From positions 124,001 through 188,000 of the forward strand of contig JAXGYZ010000003.1 in assembly GCA_040772005.1 (NCBI GenBank): a stretch of 64,000 bases of DNA, written 5' to 3'. Positions 1-8,923 of the stretch are shown here, one piece after another; positions within the stretch are counted from its first letter, which is position 1; the number at the start of each line of letters is the position of its first letter. The notes under the pieces are model-generated. The model made no database searches, was not told where the DNA came from, and saw only the letters and a list, made by a program, of their open reading frames with translations. The translations under genes were made by a program, and so were the position numbers. Source of the DNA: MWBF01 sp040772005 (GTDB lineage: Bacteria; Chloroflexota; Anaerolineae; CG2-30-64-16).

Positions 1-26
1 AGGAGCAGCAGATACACGCGTTTCAT
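1..26 (-). CDS. 5' end of an unidentified gene (partial, cut by left edge)
   Basis: Read on the minus strand, an ATG at 26-24 follows a near-perfect Shine-Dalgarno AAAGGAGGT (about 5 bases spacing) and opens Met-Lys-Arg-Val-Tyr-Leu-Leu-Leu before the window ends. A basic start followed by leucines fits the beginning of a signal peptide or lipoprotein signal, but eight residues cannot identify the family. The preceding LCP gene on the same strand ends 287 bases upstream, so this gene probably has its own promoter (see 257-285). Confidence 0.55.
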
Positions 27-256
27 GAACTACCTCCTTTGGTGTGAACGATGTGCGATGTTCGGAGTTTTGACTTTGGGCAATGGTGGAGCATCAATTT
101 GCGTTGTGACACCTCCTGTGGCCGTCTAGCAGCACCGGCCTTTTTTGAGTCGAAGGTTGTACCGCTGGGGATCCGACAGGGAAAGGCGGAACAACGGTTG
201 GGACGCGAATATGCGTTCGCACAGACGGAGAGTTATGCGTAACAGGAACGCGTGTT

Positions 257-285
257 ACACTATCACAAGCCCGTACCCTTGTCAA
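257..285 (-). promoter_or_regulatory. Candidate sigma-70-type promoter for the gene at the left edge
   Basis: On the minus strand a perfect TTGACA (285-280) is followed after 17 bases by TAGTGT (262-257). It would give a leader of about 225 bases before the ATG at 26. The rest of 27-312 has no gene I can support; a short GGCCG/CGGCC hairpin next to six T on the plus strand (about 120-146) is the only other structure seen. This is a motif match only. Confidence 0.35.
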
Positions 286-312
286 ATTCATTTTGAGAAG
301 GACGATACTGCT

Positions 313-1524
313 CTAGAAGCCCTGCGGCTTGGGCGGGCAGGCGGCAGGGTCGGTGCGGCCCAGGGCTGACAAGGGCCGCGTATCGAACAGCTCGCTCAGC
401 CGTTTACGGAGCGTCGCCTGATCCTTGAAGCGGAGTACCGCTGCGCCGCCCTTCGTCACGAACTGCTCGACTACGTCGCGGTCGAGCGCGGCGCCGTGGA
501 CGTTCTCAGCCTTGAGCTCCAGCCCCAGCCGGGCCAGCCCGATCACGTCGAGCAGGTTCAGGTCCGTCTCGAACGTGCCGGACAGCGCGTTCCAGAGTTC
601 GGGAAGGCGGGGCAGGATGTCGAGGCTGCTCGCGCGGTCGCGGATGGCCCAGATGAGCTGCTGCTGCCGCTGCGCGCGGCCGAAGTCCGTCGTCAGATAG
701 CGATAGGTGGCGAATTTGCGCGCAGTCGCACCGTCGAGCTGGACATCGCCCGCAGGCAGCGTCCAGTTGACCATCTTGTTGGGGTCCTTCGGGTCAGGTG
801 TCTGCTCGTAGAGCGGGCAGTCCAGGTGCACCGTCACCCCGCCCAGCGCATCCACCAGCTTCGCCAGCCCGTCCATCTTGATGAGCACGACATGATCCAC
901 CGGCACGCCCAGCGCCTCTTCGACCACGCGCTCGGCCAGCGCAGGGCCGCCGCCGGGGTAGTCCTTGTACCCACCCACGAAGTAGGCCGAGTTCAGCCGG
1001 TCCGCGCCCCAGTTCGGGATCTCCACCCACAGGTCGCGCGGGATGCTCAGGACGCCGACCTCGTCCGCGGCCTTGTCGATGGCGACGAGCATGATCGAAT
1101 CCGTGTGCATCATCCACGGGCCGGGCCGCACGTCCGCGCCGAGAACGAGGATGTTTTGCGTCTGCTCCAGCCGCAGCGGCGCTGACGCGTCGAAGGTGGG
1201 CGTGGCGGTTGCGGTGCCGGTCACTTCGACGGTCGGCGTGAGGGTGGCGGTGGCCGTCGCAGTGGGGGGCGGCGTGTGCGTGGCCGTCGCGGCCGGCGTC
1301 GCCGTGGGAGGGACGGGCGTGGGCGATGGTTCGCGCGTGGCGGTCGATGTGGGTTCGGCGACCGCAGTGTCAACTGCGACCGCAGTCGGCTCGACGGTCG
1401 GAGCCGCCGCAACCACGACAGGCGTCGCGGTGGGCTGCAGGCTGCGCGGGCCGCAGCCTGCCAGCAGGAGCAGCGCGAGCAAAACCAGCACCGGTCGTTT
1501 GATGGGAGGTTGTGTCATTGGCAT
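313..1524 (-). CDS. LytR-CpsA-Psr (LCP) family lipoprotein
   Basis: LCP proteins are membrane-anchored enzymes that transfer polymers (teichoic acids, capsule or other glycans) from lipid carriers to the envelope, or act as pyrophosphatases. From the ATG at 1524 the protein has 403 residues: a basic start, a hydrophobic stretch and a lipobox Leu-Leu-Ala-Gly-Cys with Cys24, then a long Thr/Pro/Ala-rich linker to about residue 120. The LCP domain follows, with the typical opening ILVLGAD, a D-S-I-M (TDSIMLVAID) strand, the SIPRDLWV motif and a late R-Y sequence (ATYRYLTTDFGRAQRQQ) that holds the phosphate-binding arginines. The open frame continues upstream into hairpin repeats, so the ATG just before the signal peptide was chosen; 1518 is a second possible ATG. 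What it attaches, and to what, cannot be told from sequence. Confidence 0.85.
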   Translation of the reverse strand: MPMTQPPIKRPVLVLLALLLLAGCGPRSLQPTATPVVVAAAPTVEPTAVAVDTAVAEPTSTATREPSPTPVPPTATPAATATHTPPPTATATATLTPTVEVTGTATATPTFDASAPLRLEQTQNILVLGADVRPGPWMMHTDSIMLVAIDKAADEVGVLSIPRDLWVEIPNWGADRLNSAYFVGGYKDYPGGGPALAERVVEEALGVPVDHVVLIKMDGLAKLVDALGGVTVHLDCPLYEQTPDPKDPNKMVNWTLPAGDVQLDGATARKFATYRYLTTDFGRAQRQQQLIWAIRDRASSLDILPRLPELWNALSGTFETDLNLLDVIGLARLGLELKAENVHGAALDRDVVEQFVTKGGAAVLRFKDQATLRKRLSELFDTRPLSALGRTDPAACPPKPQGF

Positions 1525-1534
1525 AGCTTTACGG

Positions 1535-1650
1535 CTGCGGTTGCAAACCGCAGCCTGATACGTCAGACCTGCTGAAGCAGGTCGGCTCAGCAGAGATCGT
1601 AGCGTGCCTCGGCACGCTTGGCCTGGCAGCCTGCGGTTTGCAACCGCAGG
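1535..1650. repeat. Four-hairpin intergenic repeat element upstream of the LCP gene
   Basis: Four perfect short palindromes stand in a row: 1535-1553 (arms CTGCGGTT/AACCGCAG), 1566-1583 (GACCTGC/GCAGGTC), 1601-1618 (AGCGTGC/GCACGCT) and 1630-1650 (CCTGCGGTT/AACCGCAGG). The first and last share the same arm sequence, so they can also pair with each other and enclose the two middle hairpins. The layout resembles the element at 16701-16806. It lies in the 5' leader of the LCP gene. Downstream, 1741-1785 holds a copy of the GAGTCGAGGCTT repeat also seen at 42363-42434 and 61895-61920. Confidence 0.75.
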
Positions 1651-1797
1651 CCCCAGCGCCGGCGGCACGACGCAGTTACCTGATTATTTGGTTAATCGTC
1701 ATGTAACCGCAGCCGTGGGCTTGCAGCAGCCCGTCGGGGAGTGTACGCGCATAGCCAGCAAAGCCGGCCAAAGCCTCGACTCCAATTTGTATCCCGA

Positions 1798-2877
1798 TCA
1801 GGCGCCCGGGACTTTGATGGTAGACGTCCACCCGTACGGGTCGGCGGCGCGGCCGTACTGGATGTCGGTGAGCGCCTGGTACAGGTGGCGGGCGACCGGT
1901 CCGGCCTCGCCGTCGTGGATGGTGACGGCCTCGCGGTCGTCGCCAAGCCTGCCGACCGGCGCGATGACCGCGGCGGTCCCGATGCCGAACGCCTCGGTGA
2001 TGCGGCCCGCGTGAATGTCGTCCCACACCTGGCCGATGTCGATGCGGTCTTCGCTGACGGTGTAGCCCAGGTCGGGCGCGAGGCGGAGGACCGAGTCGCG
2101 CGTGATGCCCGGCAGGATGCTGCCGGAGAGGGCGGGCGTGCTGATGTGCTTGCCCTCGTACACGAACGCGATGTTCATCGCGCCGACTTCCTCGACATAG
2201 CGCCGCTCGACCGCATCCAGCCAGAGCACCTGTTGATAGCCCTGGGCCGCGACCTTCTCTGCGACGTACAGGCTGGCCGCATAGTTCCCGCCGGTCTTGG
2301 CGGAGCCGGTGCCGCCGCGCACCGCGCGCACGTGGTCGCGCGAGACGTATACGGCGACGGGCTTGAACCCGGTGGCGAAGTACGGCCCGACCGGCCCGAC
2401 AATGATGTAGTGGATGTAGTCGTGGCTGGCATGGACGCCCAGCCCGATATCCGCGGCGATCAGCGTGGGCCGGATGTAGAGCGATGCGCCGTCCTGCGCG
2501 GGCACCCACGCGTGTTCCAGCCGCACCAGCTCGGCAATCGCCTCGACGTGGTCCTCGGGCTCCACCTGCGCCATCGCCATCCGCTCGGCGGAGCGATTGA
2601 AGCGCAGCGCGTTCTCCCACGGGCGGAACAGGTTGATGTGGCCGTCGGGCCGGCGGTACGCCTTCAGGCCCTCAAAGATTTCCTGGCCGTAGTGCAACAC
2701 CGCGGCCGCAGGGTCCATGCTGAAAGGCCGGTAGGGGCCGATGACCGCGTCGTGCCAGCCCAGGGCCGGCGTGTAACGCTGGCTGAACATCCGGTTGCTG
2801 AACGTCTTGCCGAAGACGAGTTCCTTCGGCATGGCCTTCATCTGTTCCGGAGCCAGCGGCTCGATGGTGATTTTCAT
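1798..2877 (-). CDS. ilvE: Branched-chain amino acid aminotransferase
   Basis: PLP-dependent fold-type IV enzyme that exchanges the amino group between Leu/Ile/Val and 2-oxoglutarate in the cytoplasm, the last step of branched-chain amino acid synthesis. The 359-residue protein matches the longer class II BCAT type: YGQEIFEGLKAYR near residue 65, the lysine in GSAKTGGNYAAS (about residue 200) that should bind PLP, and EVGAMNIAF with SGSILPGITRDS in the C-terminal half. A GGGAGG Shine-Dalgarno precedes the ATG at 2877. It lies 73 bases downstream of the Mrp run on the same strand and may be read through from it; no link in function is apparent. Confidence 0.93.
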   Translation of the reverse strand: MKITIEPLAPEQMKAMPKELVFGKTFSNRMFSQRYTPALGWHDAVIGPYRPFSMDPAAAVLHYGQEIFEGLKAYRRPDGHINLFRPWENALRFNRSAERMAMAQVEPEDHVEAIAELVRLEHAWVPAQDGASLYIRPTLIAADIGLGVHASHDYIHYIIVGPVGPYFATGFKPVAVYVSRDHVRAVRGGTGSAKTGGNYAASLYVAEKVAAQGYQQVLWLDAVERRYVEEVGAMNIAFVYEGKHISTPALSGSILPGITRDSVLRLAPDLGYTVSEDRIDIGQVWDDIHAGRITEAFGIGTAAVIAPVGRLGDDREAVTIHDGEAGPVARHLYQALTDIQYGRAADPYGWTSTIKVPGA

Positions 2878-2950
2878 GGTTGTCCTCCCAGTGCTATGGA
2901 GACCCGCGTCCGCGGACTTGCGGCAGCGTGTCTCATCAAAGTGTTATCAT

Positions 2951-3565
2951 TCATGATTCGCGGAACGCGGCCACCGCCTCGTCCAGCTTCTCCGGCAAGC
3001 CGATCAGAATCAGCTCGTCCTCCGGCAGGAGGTGCTCGTCGCCGCCGGGGTTGGCGATCATCTCGGCGCCCCGCCGGATGGCCAACACCGTCACATCGTA
3101 ACGCTGCCGCAGGTCGATCTGAGCGAGGGTGCTGCCTGCAACCGGCGACGCCGGCGGCAGCAGGAACTTCCGCATATCCATATCGGGCAGATGTTCTTCG
3201 AGGTCAGGAAAGTCGATGGACTCCAACTGGTGCGTGCCCATGTCGTAGTGGCCGCGCAGTTGATCGGTGACCGTGCCTTCCCAGAGCGGCACCCTGGCGA
3301 AATAGGCGGCCCGGCCGATGATGTGGGCGGAGACGGGCGCACTCAGGAACACGAACAGGATGGTGGCGACGGCGTGGGAGGTTGCCACCAGGTCTCCAAA
3401 ATAGATGACGACGGCCAGCATGATCGTGCCGAGCCCCAGCGTGGCGACTTTGGTGGTGGCGGACATCCGCAGGAAGAGGTCCGGCATGCGCGTAACGCCC
3501 AGCCCCGCCAGAAACATCAGGATGGCGCCCACCAGGATCAGGATGCCTGTAATGGCTCCCAGCAT
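2951..3565 (-). CDS. mrpG: MrpG (MnhG) antiporter subunit fused to a C-terminal RCK_C/TrkA-C domain
   Basis: MrpG is a small membrane subunit, normally about 110-130 residues, of the multi-subunit Na+/H+ antiporter. This one has 204. Residues 1 to about 90 carry three hydrophobic segments and the family motif (GLGVTRMPDLFLRMSATTK, then APVSAHIIGRAAY). After a loop rich in charged residues, residues from about 140 to the end read as a TrkA-C (RCK_C) domain: GSTLAQIDLRQRYDVTVLAI, then a GDEHLLPEDELILIGLPEKL segment. RCK_C domains bind small ligands or ions in K+ channels and transporters, so this tail could gate the complex; that is inference. It is the last gene of the second Mrp set, two bases after mrpF. 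The plain MrpG at 8924-9280 lacks the tail. Confidence 0.85.
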   Translation of the reverse strand: MLGAITGILILVGAILMFLAGLGVTRMPDLFLRMSATTKVATLGLGTIMLAVVIYFGDLVATSHAVATILFVFLSAPVSAHIIGRAAYFARVPLWEGTVTDQLRGHYDMGTHQLESIDFPDLEEHLPDMDMRKFLLPPASPVAGSTLAQIDLRQRYDVTVLAIRRGAEMIANPGGDEHLLPEDELILIGLPEKLDEAVAAFRES

Positions 3566-3567
3566 GG

Positions 3568-3834
3568 TCAGGCCCGCCTTTCGATGTAGTGTGCGAAGGC
3601 CACGGTGCCCAGGAACGAAATCAGCGCCAGCACGATGGCCAGGTCAAGCAACACCGGCTCGTCTGTTGCAATCGAGTATATGGCGATGATGCCGATCATC
3701 AGCGTGGCAATCAGGTCCAGCGCGACGACACGATCGGGCAGGGTCGGCCCGCGCACCAGCCGCACAAATGCGAGGATCACCGCGATGGTCAGCAGCGGAA
3801 ACGCCACGTATACCACCAGGTCCTGCACGGTCAT
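3568..3834 (-). CDS. mrpF: Mrp antiporter subunit F (second set)
   Basis: Small membrane subunit of the Mrp complex, 88 residues with three predicted transmembrane helices. The stretch FVRLVRGPTLPDRVVALDLIATL is the characteristic MrpF loop and second helix, with the conserved Asp in P-D-R-V-V-A-L-D. The start codon overlaps the stop of mrpE by four bases (ATGA), showing translational coupling, and mrpG-RCK starts two bases downstream. Confidence 0.92.
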   Translation of the reverse strand: MTVQDLVVYVAFPLLTIAVILAFVRLVRGPTLPDRVVALDLIATLMIGIIAIYSIATDEPVLLDLAIVLALISFLGTVAFAHYIERRA

Positions 3835-4301
3835 CGGAGCACCTCCAGCACACGGCGCTCAAAGCCGTCTTTGATCTGGCGCCGGAACTGCTCGGTGTCG
3901 TCGCCCAGGGTCATGGAGTGAATGTACATCACGCGGCGGTCAGCCGACACGTCGAGGCTGAGCGTGCCCGGGGTGAGCGTAATCATGTTCGCCAGCAGCG
4001 TAATCTCCATGTCGGTGCGCACGTCCAGCGGCACTGCGATGACGCCGGGGCGCATCTTGCGGTGGGGCGCCAGGATGTAGTAGGTGACCTGCAGGTTGGC
4101 CTGAATCATCTCCCAAATGAAGAAGGCGGCAAAGCCCACCACCTGGCGCGCCTTGGTGAAATAGCTCAGCGGCTTCCTGCCGCGCTGCGCCACCCACAGC
4201 ATGATATAGCCGAGCGCAAAGCCGAGGGCCAGGTTGGCGGGCGTGAACTGCCCCGTCAACGCAACCCAGGCCAGGGCCAGCAGGACATTCAAGAGCAACA
4301 T
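3831..4301 (-). CDS. mrpE: Mrp antiporter subunit E (second set)
   Basis: MrpE is a two-helix membrane subunit needed for assembly of the complex. The 156-residue protein starts with a hydrophobic hairpin and has the typical features GQFTPANLALGFALGYI and, in the cytoplasmic half, LLANMITLTPGTLSLDVS. The open frame runs far upstream through mrpD in another frame, so the ATG at 4301, two bases after the mrpD stop, was chosen because the family N-terminus begins there. Confidence 0.92.
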   Translation of the reverse strand: MLLLNVLLALAWVALTGQFTPANLALGFALGYIMLWVAQRGRKPLSYFTKARQVVGFAAFFIWEMIQANLQVTYYILAPHRKMRPGVIAVPLDVRTDMEITLLANMITLTPGTLSLDVSADRRVMYIHSMTLGDDTEQFRRQIKDGFERRVLEVLR

Positions 4302-4303
4302 GG

Positions 4304-5803
4304 CTATGGCTCTCCCAGCACGGTCTGGATGTACAGGTCCGGATTCAGCAACTGCTCGGCTGCCCGCGTGGCGAGGGCGAAGAACGGCTCCACCGTCAGC
4401 CCGATGACTGCGGTGATGAGCGCGAGCATCACGATGGGCAGCAGCAGCGCGAGCGGGCCCGGGGTGCGGGGCGCCGGATCGGCTGTCTCCGGGGCCTCCG
4501 GCGCCGGCTTCCAGAAGACCTCGCCCCAGATCTTGGTCATGGAAAACAACGTGAGCAGGCTGACGGCCAGGGCAACCCCCACAATCACGTACTCCTGGAC
4601 GCTCAGCGCGGCCTGAATCAGCACGAGCTTGGCCCAGAAGCCGGAGAGGGGCGGAATGCCGGCCAGCGACAGGGCCGGAATCAGAAAGAGCACGGCCAGG
4701 CCGGGATAGGCCGCATACACGCCGCCCAGCTTCTTGAGCTGGTCGGTGCCGTACATGCGCTGCGTCACGCCGCTGATCAGGAACAGGTTGGTCTTCACGA
4801 TGATGTGGTGCATGACGTAGAAGATGGAACCTGCCAGGGCCAGGGGCGTAAAGAGGCCCAGCCCCATTATCATGTAGCCGATCTGGCTGACGATGTGGAA
4901 GGATAGAATGCGCCGGAAGCTGTTCTGGGCGACCGCACCAAGCACGCCGGTGACCATTGTCAGGCCGGCCAGGACCAGGATCACGGTGTGCGTGAAACCG
5001 GTGTCCCGGACAAAGATGAGCGTGAAGACGCGAATCAGCGCGTAGACGCCGACTTTGGTGAGCAGCCCGGCGAAAATGGCGGAGACAGCCACCGGCGGCG
5101 TGTGATAGGACGCCGGCAGCCAGAAGAAGAGCGGGAACATCGCGGCCTTGATCCCGAACGCCACGAGGAACAACATACTCAGGGCCGTGAGCAGCCCCGG
5201 ATGCGCGAAGCTCCTGACCTGGACGGCCAGGTCGGCCATGTTGAGCGTGCCGACAACGCCGTAGAGGATGCCGATGGCCGCCAGGAAGAGCGCGGAGGAG
5301 ATCAGGTTGAGGGTGACGTACTTGACCGCGCCCTCGAGCTGCGCCCGCTCGCCGCCCAGCGCGACCAGCACGAACGAGGACAGGAGCATCACCTCGAACC
5401 AGACATAGAGGTTGAAGATATCGCCGGTGAGAAACGCACCGCACACGCCCATCAGCAGGATGTGCAGGAGCGGGTAGTAACCGAAGTGTTCGCGCTGCGC
5501 ATCGATGTTGGCCAGGGAATAGACCGCCACCGCGAGCCCCATCAGCCCGGCCAGCACGACCATGATCGCGCTGAAGAGGTCTGCGACGAGGGTGATGCCA
5601 TAGGGGGCGGGCCAGTTGCCGACCTGCGTCACCTGGATGCCGCTGCGCGAGACGAAGGACAGCAGGGCCAGTCCCGTGGCCAGCAGCGCGGCCGCGCCCA
5701 GCACGCTGAGCCAGCGCTGGGCGCGCAGCGACTGCCGGGCCAGCAGCGCGAGAATCGCGGTGAGCAACGGGATAATGAGCGGCAGGACCAGGGTGAGCGT
5801 CAT
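4304..5803 (-). CDS. mrpD: Mrp antiporter subunit D (second set)
   Basis: Large antiporter-like subunit related to complex I NuoM/NuoN, about 14 transmembrane helices, 499 residues, the usual length. It carries the Proton_antipo_M core: the TM5 glutamate in NLYVWFEVMLLSSF, the lysine-containing TM7 region LLTKVGVYALIRVF after PVAVSAIFAG, and SFHIVSQIGYMIMGLG. Together with MrpA it should form the ion/proton path. Stop and start overlap as TGATG with mrpC. Confidence 0.94.
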   Translation of the reverse strand: MTLTLVLPLIIPLLTAILALLARQSLRAQRWLSVLGAAALLATGLALLSFVSRSGIQVTQVGNWPAPYGITLVADLFSAIMVVLAGLMGLAVAVYSLANIDAQREHFGYYPLLHILLMGVCGAFLTGDIFNLYVWFEVMLLSSFVLVALGGERAQLEGAVKYVTLNLISSALFLAAIGILYGVVGTLNMADLAVQVRSFAHPGLLTALSMLFLVAFGIKAAMFPLFFWLPASYHTPPVAVSAIFAGLLTKVGVYALIRVFTLIFVRDTGFTHTVILVLAGLTMVTGVLGAVAQNSFRRILSFHIVSQIGYMIMGLGLFTPLALAGSIFYVMHHIIVKTNLFLISGVTQRMYGTDQLKKLGGVYAAYPGLAVLFLIPALSLAGIPPLSGFWAKLVLIQAALSVQEYVIVGVALAVSLLTLFSMTKIWGEVFWKPAPEAPETADPAPRTPGPLALLLPIVMLALITAVIGLTVEPFFALATRAAEQLLNPDLYIQTVLGEP

Positions 5804-6153
5804 CAGTTCGTGTCCGTGCTCTTCAGATCATCGAGGTCATCCGTGCCCAGGGTCTGATAGACGCGCTTGAACAACACCAGGGCGAATGCCTGGACGCCGA
5901 AGCCGATGACGATGGCCGTCAAAATCAGCGCCTGGGGCAAAGGATCGGCAAAAGGACCTTCGATGCTGGCGCGGCCGGAGGGAATCAGGGCCGGCTGGCC
6001 GCGGGTCAGGCGGCCCAGCGTGAAGATGAGCAGATTCGCGGCCTGACCGAGCAGCGCCAGGCCGATAATCAGGCGCACCAGGTTGCGCCGCATCATCATG
6101 TACAGGCCTGCGGCGTAGAGGCCGCCGATGACAAAGGCCAGGAAGGTCTCCAT
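5803..6153 (-). CDS. mrpC: Mrp antiporter subunit C (second set)
   Basis: NuoK-like subunit with three transmembrane helices, 116 residues. Family marks are the first helix LAFVIGGLYAAGLYMMMRRN, the conserved glycine-rich second helix, and DPLPQALILTAIVIGFG before the last helix. One base separates it from mrpB and its stop overlaps the mrpD start, so B, C and D form a tightly coupled block. Confidence 0.93.
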   Translation of the reverse strand: METFLAFVIGGLYAAGLYMMMRRNLVRLIIGLALLGQAANLLIFTLGRLTRGQPALIPSGRASIEGPFADPLPQALILTAIVIGFGVQAFALVLFKRVYQTLGTDDLDDLKSTDTN

Positions 6154-6154
6154 G

Positions 6155-6562
6155 TTACGCCTCCGCCAGACCGAAGATGATGGTCAGCGTCACACCGATG
6201 ACGACCAGGTAGACGCCGATGTCGAACAACAGCGGCGTGCCCACTTTGCCCAGCAGGGGCACTGCGTACTCGCTCCACAGGCCGGTCATGAACGGCTGTC
6301 CCGCGATCAAGCTGATCACTCCGCTGGTCAGGGCCACCAGCAGCCCCAGACCGATGAGGCTGCGGGAATCGATCCCGAGCGTACGGCGCGCCGTGGCCAC
6401 ATCGTACGCGATGGCGTACAGCGCAAAGGCGGCCGCGGCCACCAGGCCGCCCACAAACCCGCCTCCCGGCTCATTGTGCCCGCGCAGCAGCAGGAAAATG
6501 GAGAACAGCAGCAGCAGCGGCAGCATGTAGCGCGTCGCAGTGGAGAGAATCAAAGACGTCAT
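6155..6562 (-). CDS. mrpB: Mrp antiporter subunit B (second set)
   Basis: MnhB-domain membrane protein of 135 residues with four predicted helices. The motif LLRGHNEPGGGFVGGLVAAAAF is diagnostic of MnhB. In this set B is a separate gene, 13 bases after mrpA, whereas in the upstream set (12048-15005) the same domain is fused to the end of MrpA. Confidence 0.93.
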   Translation of the reverse strand: MTSLILSTATRYMLPLLLLFSIFLLLRGHNEPGGGFVGGLVAAAAFALYAIAYDVATARRTLGIDSRSLIGLGLLVALTSGVISLIAGQPFMTGLWSEYAVPLLGKVGTPLLFDIGVYLVVIGVTLTIIFGLAEA

Positions 6563-6575
6563 ATGCTTGTCCCGT

Positions 6576-8900
6576 TCACTTGTCCGAACGCAGCTTCAAC
6601 AGGGCAAATACCCCGATTGCGGCGACGGACAAGACCGTGATCTCGCCCAGGGTGTCCAGGCCCCGGAAGTCCACCAGGATCACATTATCGATGTTGCGGC
6701 CGCGCGCGAGCGGCACCGCATTCTCGGCAAAGAAGGGCGACAGCCGTGATTCCATCGGCATGGCCGTCGTCACCAGCACCAGGACGGTCATCAGGGCGCC
6801 GGCGGACAGGGCCACCACCGCATCGCGCACCCGCGCCGGCCGCGCGGTCAAGCGCGCGAACCGGGGCAGGCGGTAGAGCACCAGCACGAACAGGAACACG
6901 GTCAGCGTCTCGATGGCAAACTGCGTCATCGCAAGGTCCGGCGCACCGAACAGGGTATAGATGAGCGCCACACCGTAGCCGACGACGCCGAGCGCCGCCA
7001 CCGAGGTCAGCCGGGAGGACGATGAGATGGCCACCACCGTGGCCGCCAGGATGAGCAGGCCGACCAGCACCTCATAGAAGCGCACGTCGATGTTGGCTTC
7101 GGGCGACCAGATGACGCCGCCGCGGGTGACCAGGGCGAAGGCAGACAAACCCACGGTCGTCAGGATGGTGATAATCAGGTAATAGCGCAGATAGCCGCTC
7201 TGCAGGATGCGCGTCTGCGCGCCGGCCACGCGGTTCAGGCCGCGCAATGCCAGGTCGTATCCGCGCTGCGGCCCCCAGCGGCCCGCATGGCGCAGCAGCG
7301 AGATGACCCAGGGCGCGAAACGCGTGAGCGCACGGTACACGGCCTCTCGTCCCACGTAGATGGCCGCGCCCACCACGACGGTGAGGATGCTCAGCGCGAG
7401 GATGGGGCTGACGCCATGCCAGAGGGCCAGCTCGATCTCCGTCGGCTGCGCGCGCACCGCGCTCGCCGCTGCGGATACCAGCGTGCTGGGGAGGGCCTCC
7501 GGCAGCAGGCCGTTCAGCAGGCCCAGCCCGGCCAGGACGACCGGCCCCAGCCATAGGGCGAGCGGCGCTTCGTGGGGTTTCTTGGGAGGGTCCCCGCGTC
7601 GTCCGAAGAAGGGGCGCAGGCTGACCATCCCGGCCACGGCGACCAGCGCCATGTTGGCTGCCACGCCCGCCACGGTGACCAGCACCGCCGCGCGCGGAGC
7701 TTGCAGCTTGGCCTCGTAGAACAGTTCCTTGTTGATGAATCCGAGCATGGGCGGCAGACCGGCCATGGAGAGCGCGGCCAACACGGCCGCGGCCGCGGTG
7801 ATGGGCATGGCCCTTGCGAGCCCGCCCAGCCGCCGGATGTCCCGGGTGCCTGTCTCGTGGTCGAGGATGCCTGCCACCAGGAACAGCGCACCTTTGTACA
7901 GCGCGTGCACCAGCAGGAAGAGCATGGCCGCCTTCACCGAGAGGGTCGTGTCCAGCCCGAGGAGCAGCACGAGCATGCCCAACGTGCTGACGGTCGAGTA
8001 GGCGAGGATGCGCTTGAGGTCCGTCTGGACGAGCGCCAGGAGCGCGCCCAGGAGCATCGTCGCCAGCCCCGCGCCGGTGACGAGGTAGTGCCACTCATCG
8101 GTGCCGCCGAGCAGCGGGCTCAGGCGCGCCAGCAGGTAGACGCCGGCCTTGACCATGGTGGCCGAGTGGAGGTAGGCGCTCACGGGCGTGGGCGCTTCCA
8201 TGGCGTTTGGGAGCCAGAAGTGGAAGGGCGCCTGGGCCGACTTCGTGAACGCGCCGAGAAGGATCAGCAGCAGGGCGGGCACGTAAAGGGCATGTTCGCG
8301 GACTGCGTTGCCGTTGCTGAGGAGCGCCGCCAGTTCCAGGCTGCCGCCAATCTGCCCCAGGAGGAGCAGCCCGGCCATCAAGGCGAGCCCGCCCCCGCCT
8401 GTGACCAGGAGTGCCTGCAACGCGGCCGCGCGGGCCCCCGGCCGGTCATGGTCCAGGCCGATGAGCAGGAAGGATGTCAGGCTGGTCAGCTCCCAGAAGA
8501 CGAAGATCGTGAGCAGGTTGCCGGCCAGGACGACGCCGAGCATGGAGGCCATGAACATCAGCACCAGCGTGTAGAAGCGGGTAAGCTGCGGTTGGCCGGC
8601 CAGGTAGCTGCCGGCATAGATGATGACGAGCGCGCCGATGCCGGTGATCATGAGCGCGAACAGCAGGCTCAAGCCGTCGATATAGAATGACAGGTTGATG
8701 CCCAGCCCCGTGGCCCAGGGCCGGGAGATGGTGATGGCCTCCCCGTCGGCGACGGACCCGAGCAGGCTGGCAAAGTAGACCGCCAGCCCGGCGGGCAGCA
8801 GCGCGAGCAGCCAGCCGGTGGCCCCGCGCGCGACCCGGTGCAGCCACGGCGCGATGACGGCCAGCACAAAGCCCGCTAAGACTGCGAAGATGATAACCAT
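6576..8900 (-). CDS. mrpA: Mrp antiporter subunit A (second set, unfused)
   Basis: Largest Mrp subunit, NuoL-like, 774 residues. Residues to about 480 hold the Proton_antipo_M core: TM5 glutamate in FVFWELTSLTSFLLIGLDHD, PTPVSAYLHSATMVKAGVYLLARL, and LAYSTVSTLGMLVLLLGLD. The C-terminal third contains the DUF4040 and MrpB-like helices (ALIYTLFGAPDLAMTQFAIE, VDFRGLDTLGEITVL) but stops before the MnhB domain, which follows as its own gene. It starts 23 bases after the stop of the first set's mrpG, so both sets probably share a transcript. Confidence 0.95.
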   Translation of the reverse strand: MVIIFAVLAGFVLAVIAPWLHRVARGATGWLLALLPAGLAVYFASLLGSVADGEAITISRPWATGLGINLSFYIDGLSLLFALMITGIGALVIIYAGSYLAGQPQLTRFYTLVLMFMASMLGVVLAGNLLTIFVFWELTSLTSFLLIGLDHDRPGARAAALQALLVTGGGGLALMAGLLLLGQIGGSLELAALLSNGNAVREHALYVPALLLILLGAFTKSAQAPFHFWLPNAMEAPTPVSAYLHSATMVKAGVYLLARLSPLLGGTDEWHYLVTGAGLATMLLGALLALVQTDLKRILAYSTVSTLGMLVLLLGLDTTLSVKAAMLFLLVHALYKGALFLVAGILDHETGTRDIRRLGGLARAMPITAAAAVLAALSMAGLPPMLGFINKELFYEAKLQAPRAAVLVTVAGVAANMALVAVAGMVSLRPFFGRRGDPPKKPHEAPLALWLGPVVLAGLGLLNGLLPEALPSTLVSAAASAVRAQPTEIELALWHGVSPILALSILTVVVGAAIYVGREAVYRALTRFAPWVISLLRHAGRWGPQRGYDLALRGLNRVAGAQTRILQSGYLRYYLIITILTTVGLSAFALVTRGGVIWSPEANIDVRFYEVLVGLLILAATVVAISSSSRLTSVAALGVVGYGVALIYTLFGAPDLAMTQFAIETLTVFLFVLVLYRLPRFARLTARPARVRDAVVALSAGALMTVLVLVTTAMPMESRLSPFFAENAVPLARGRNIDNVILVDFRGLDTLGEITVLSVAAIGVFALLKLRSDK

Positions 8901-8923
8901 GGCCCTCTCACGGTTTCCAGACC

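Noticed and set aside
3831..5444. 537-codon version of mrpE
   Set aside because: The upstream part is an out-of-frame shadow of mrpD; MrpE is normally about 160 residues and starts at 4301.
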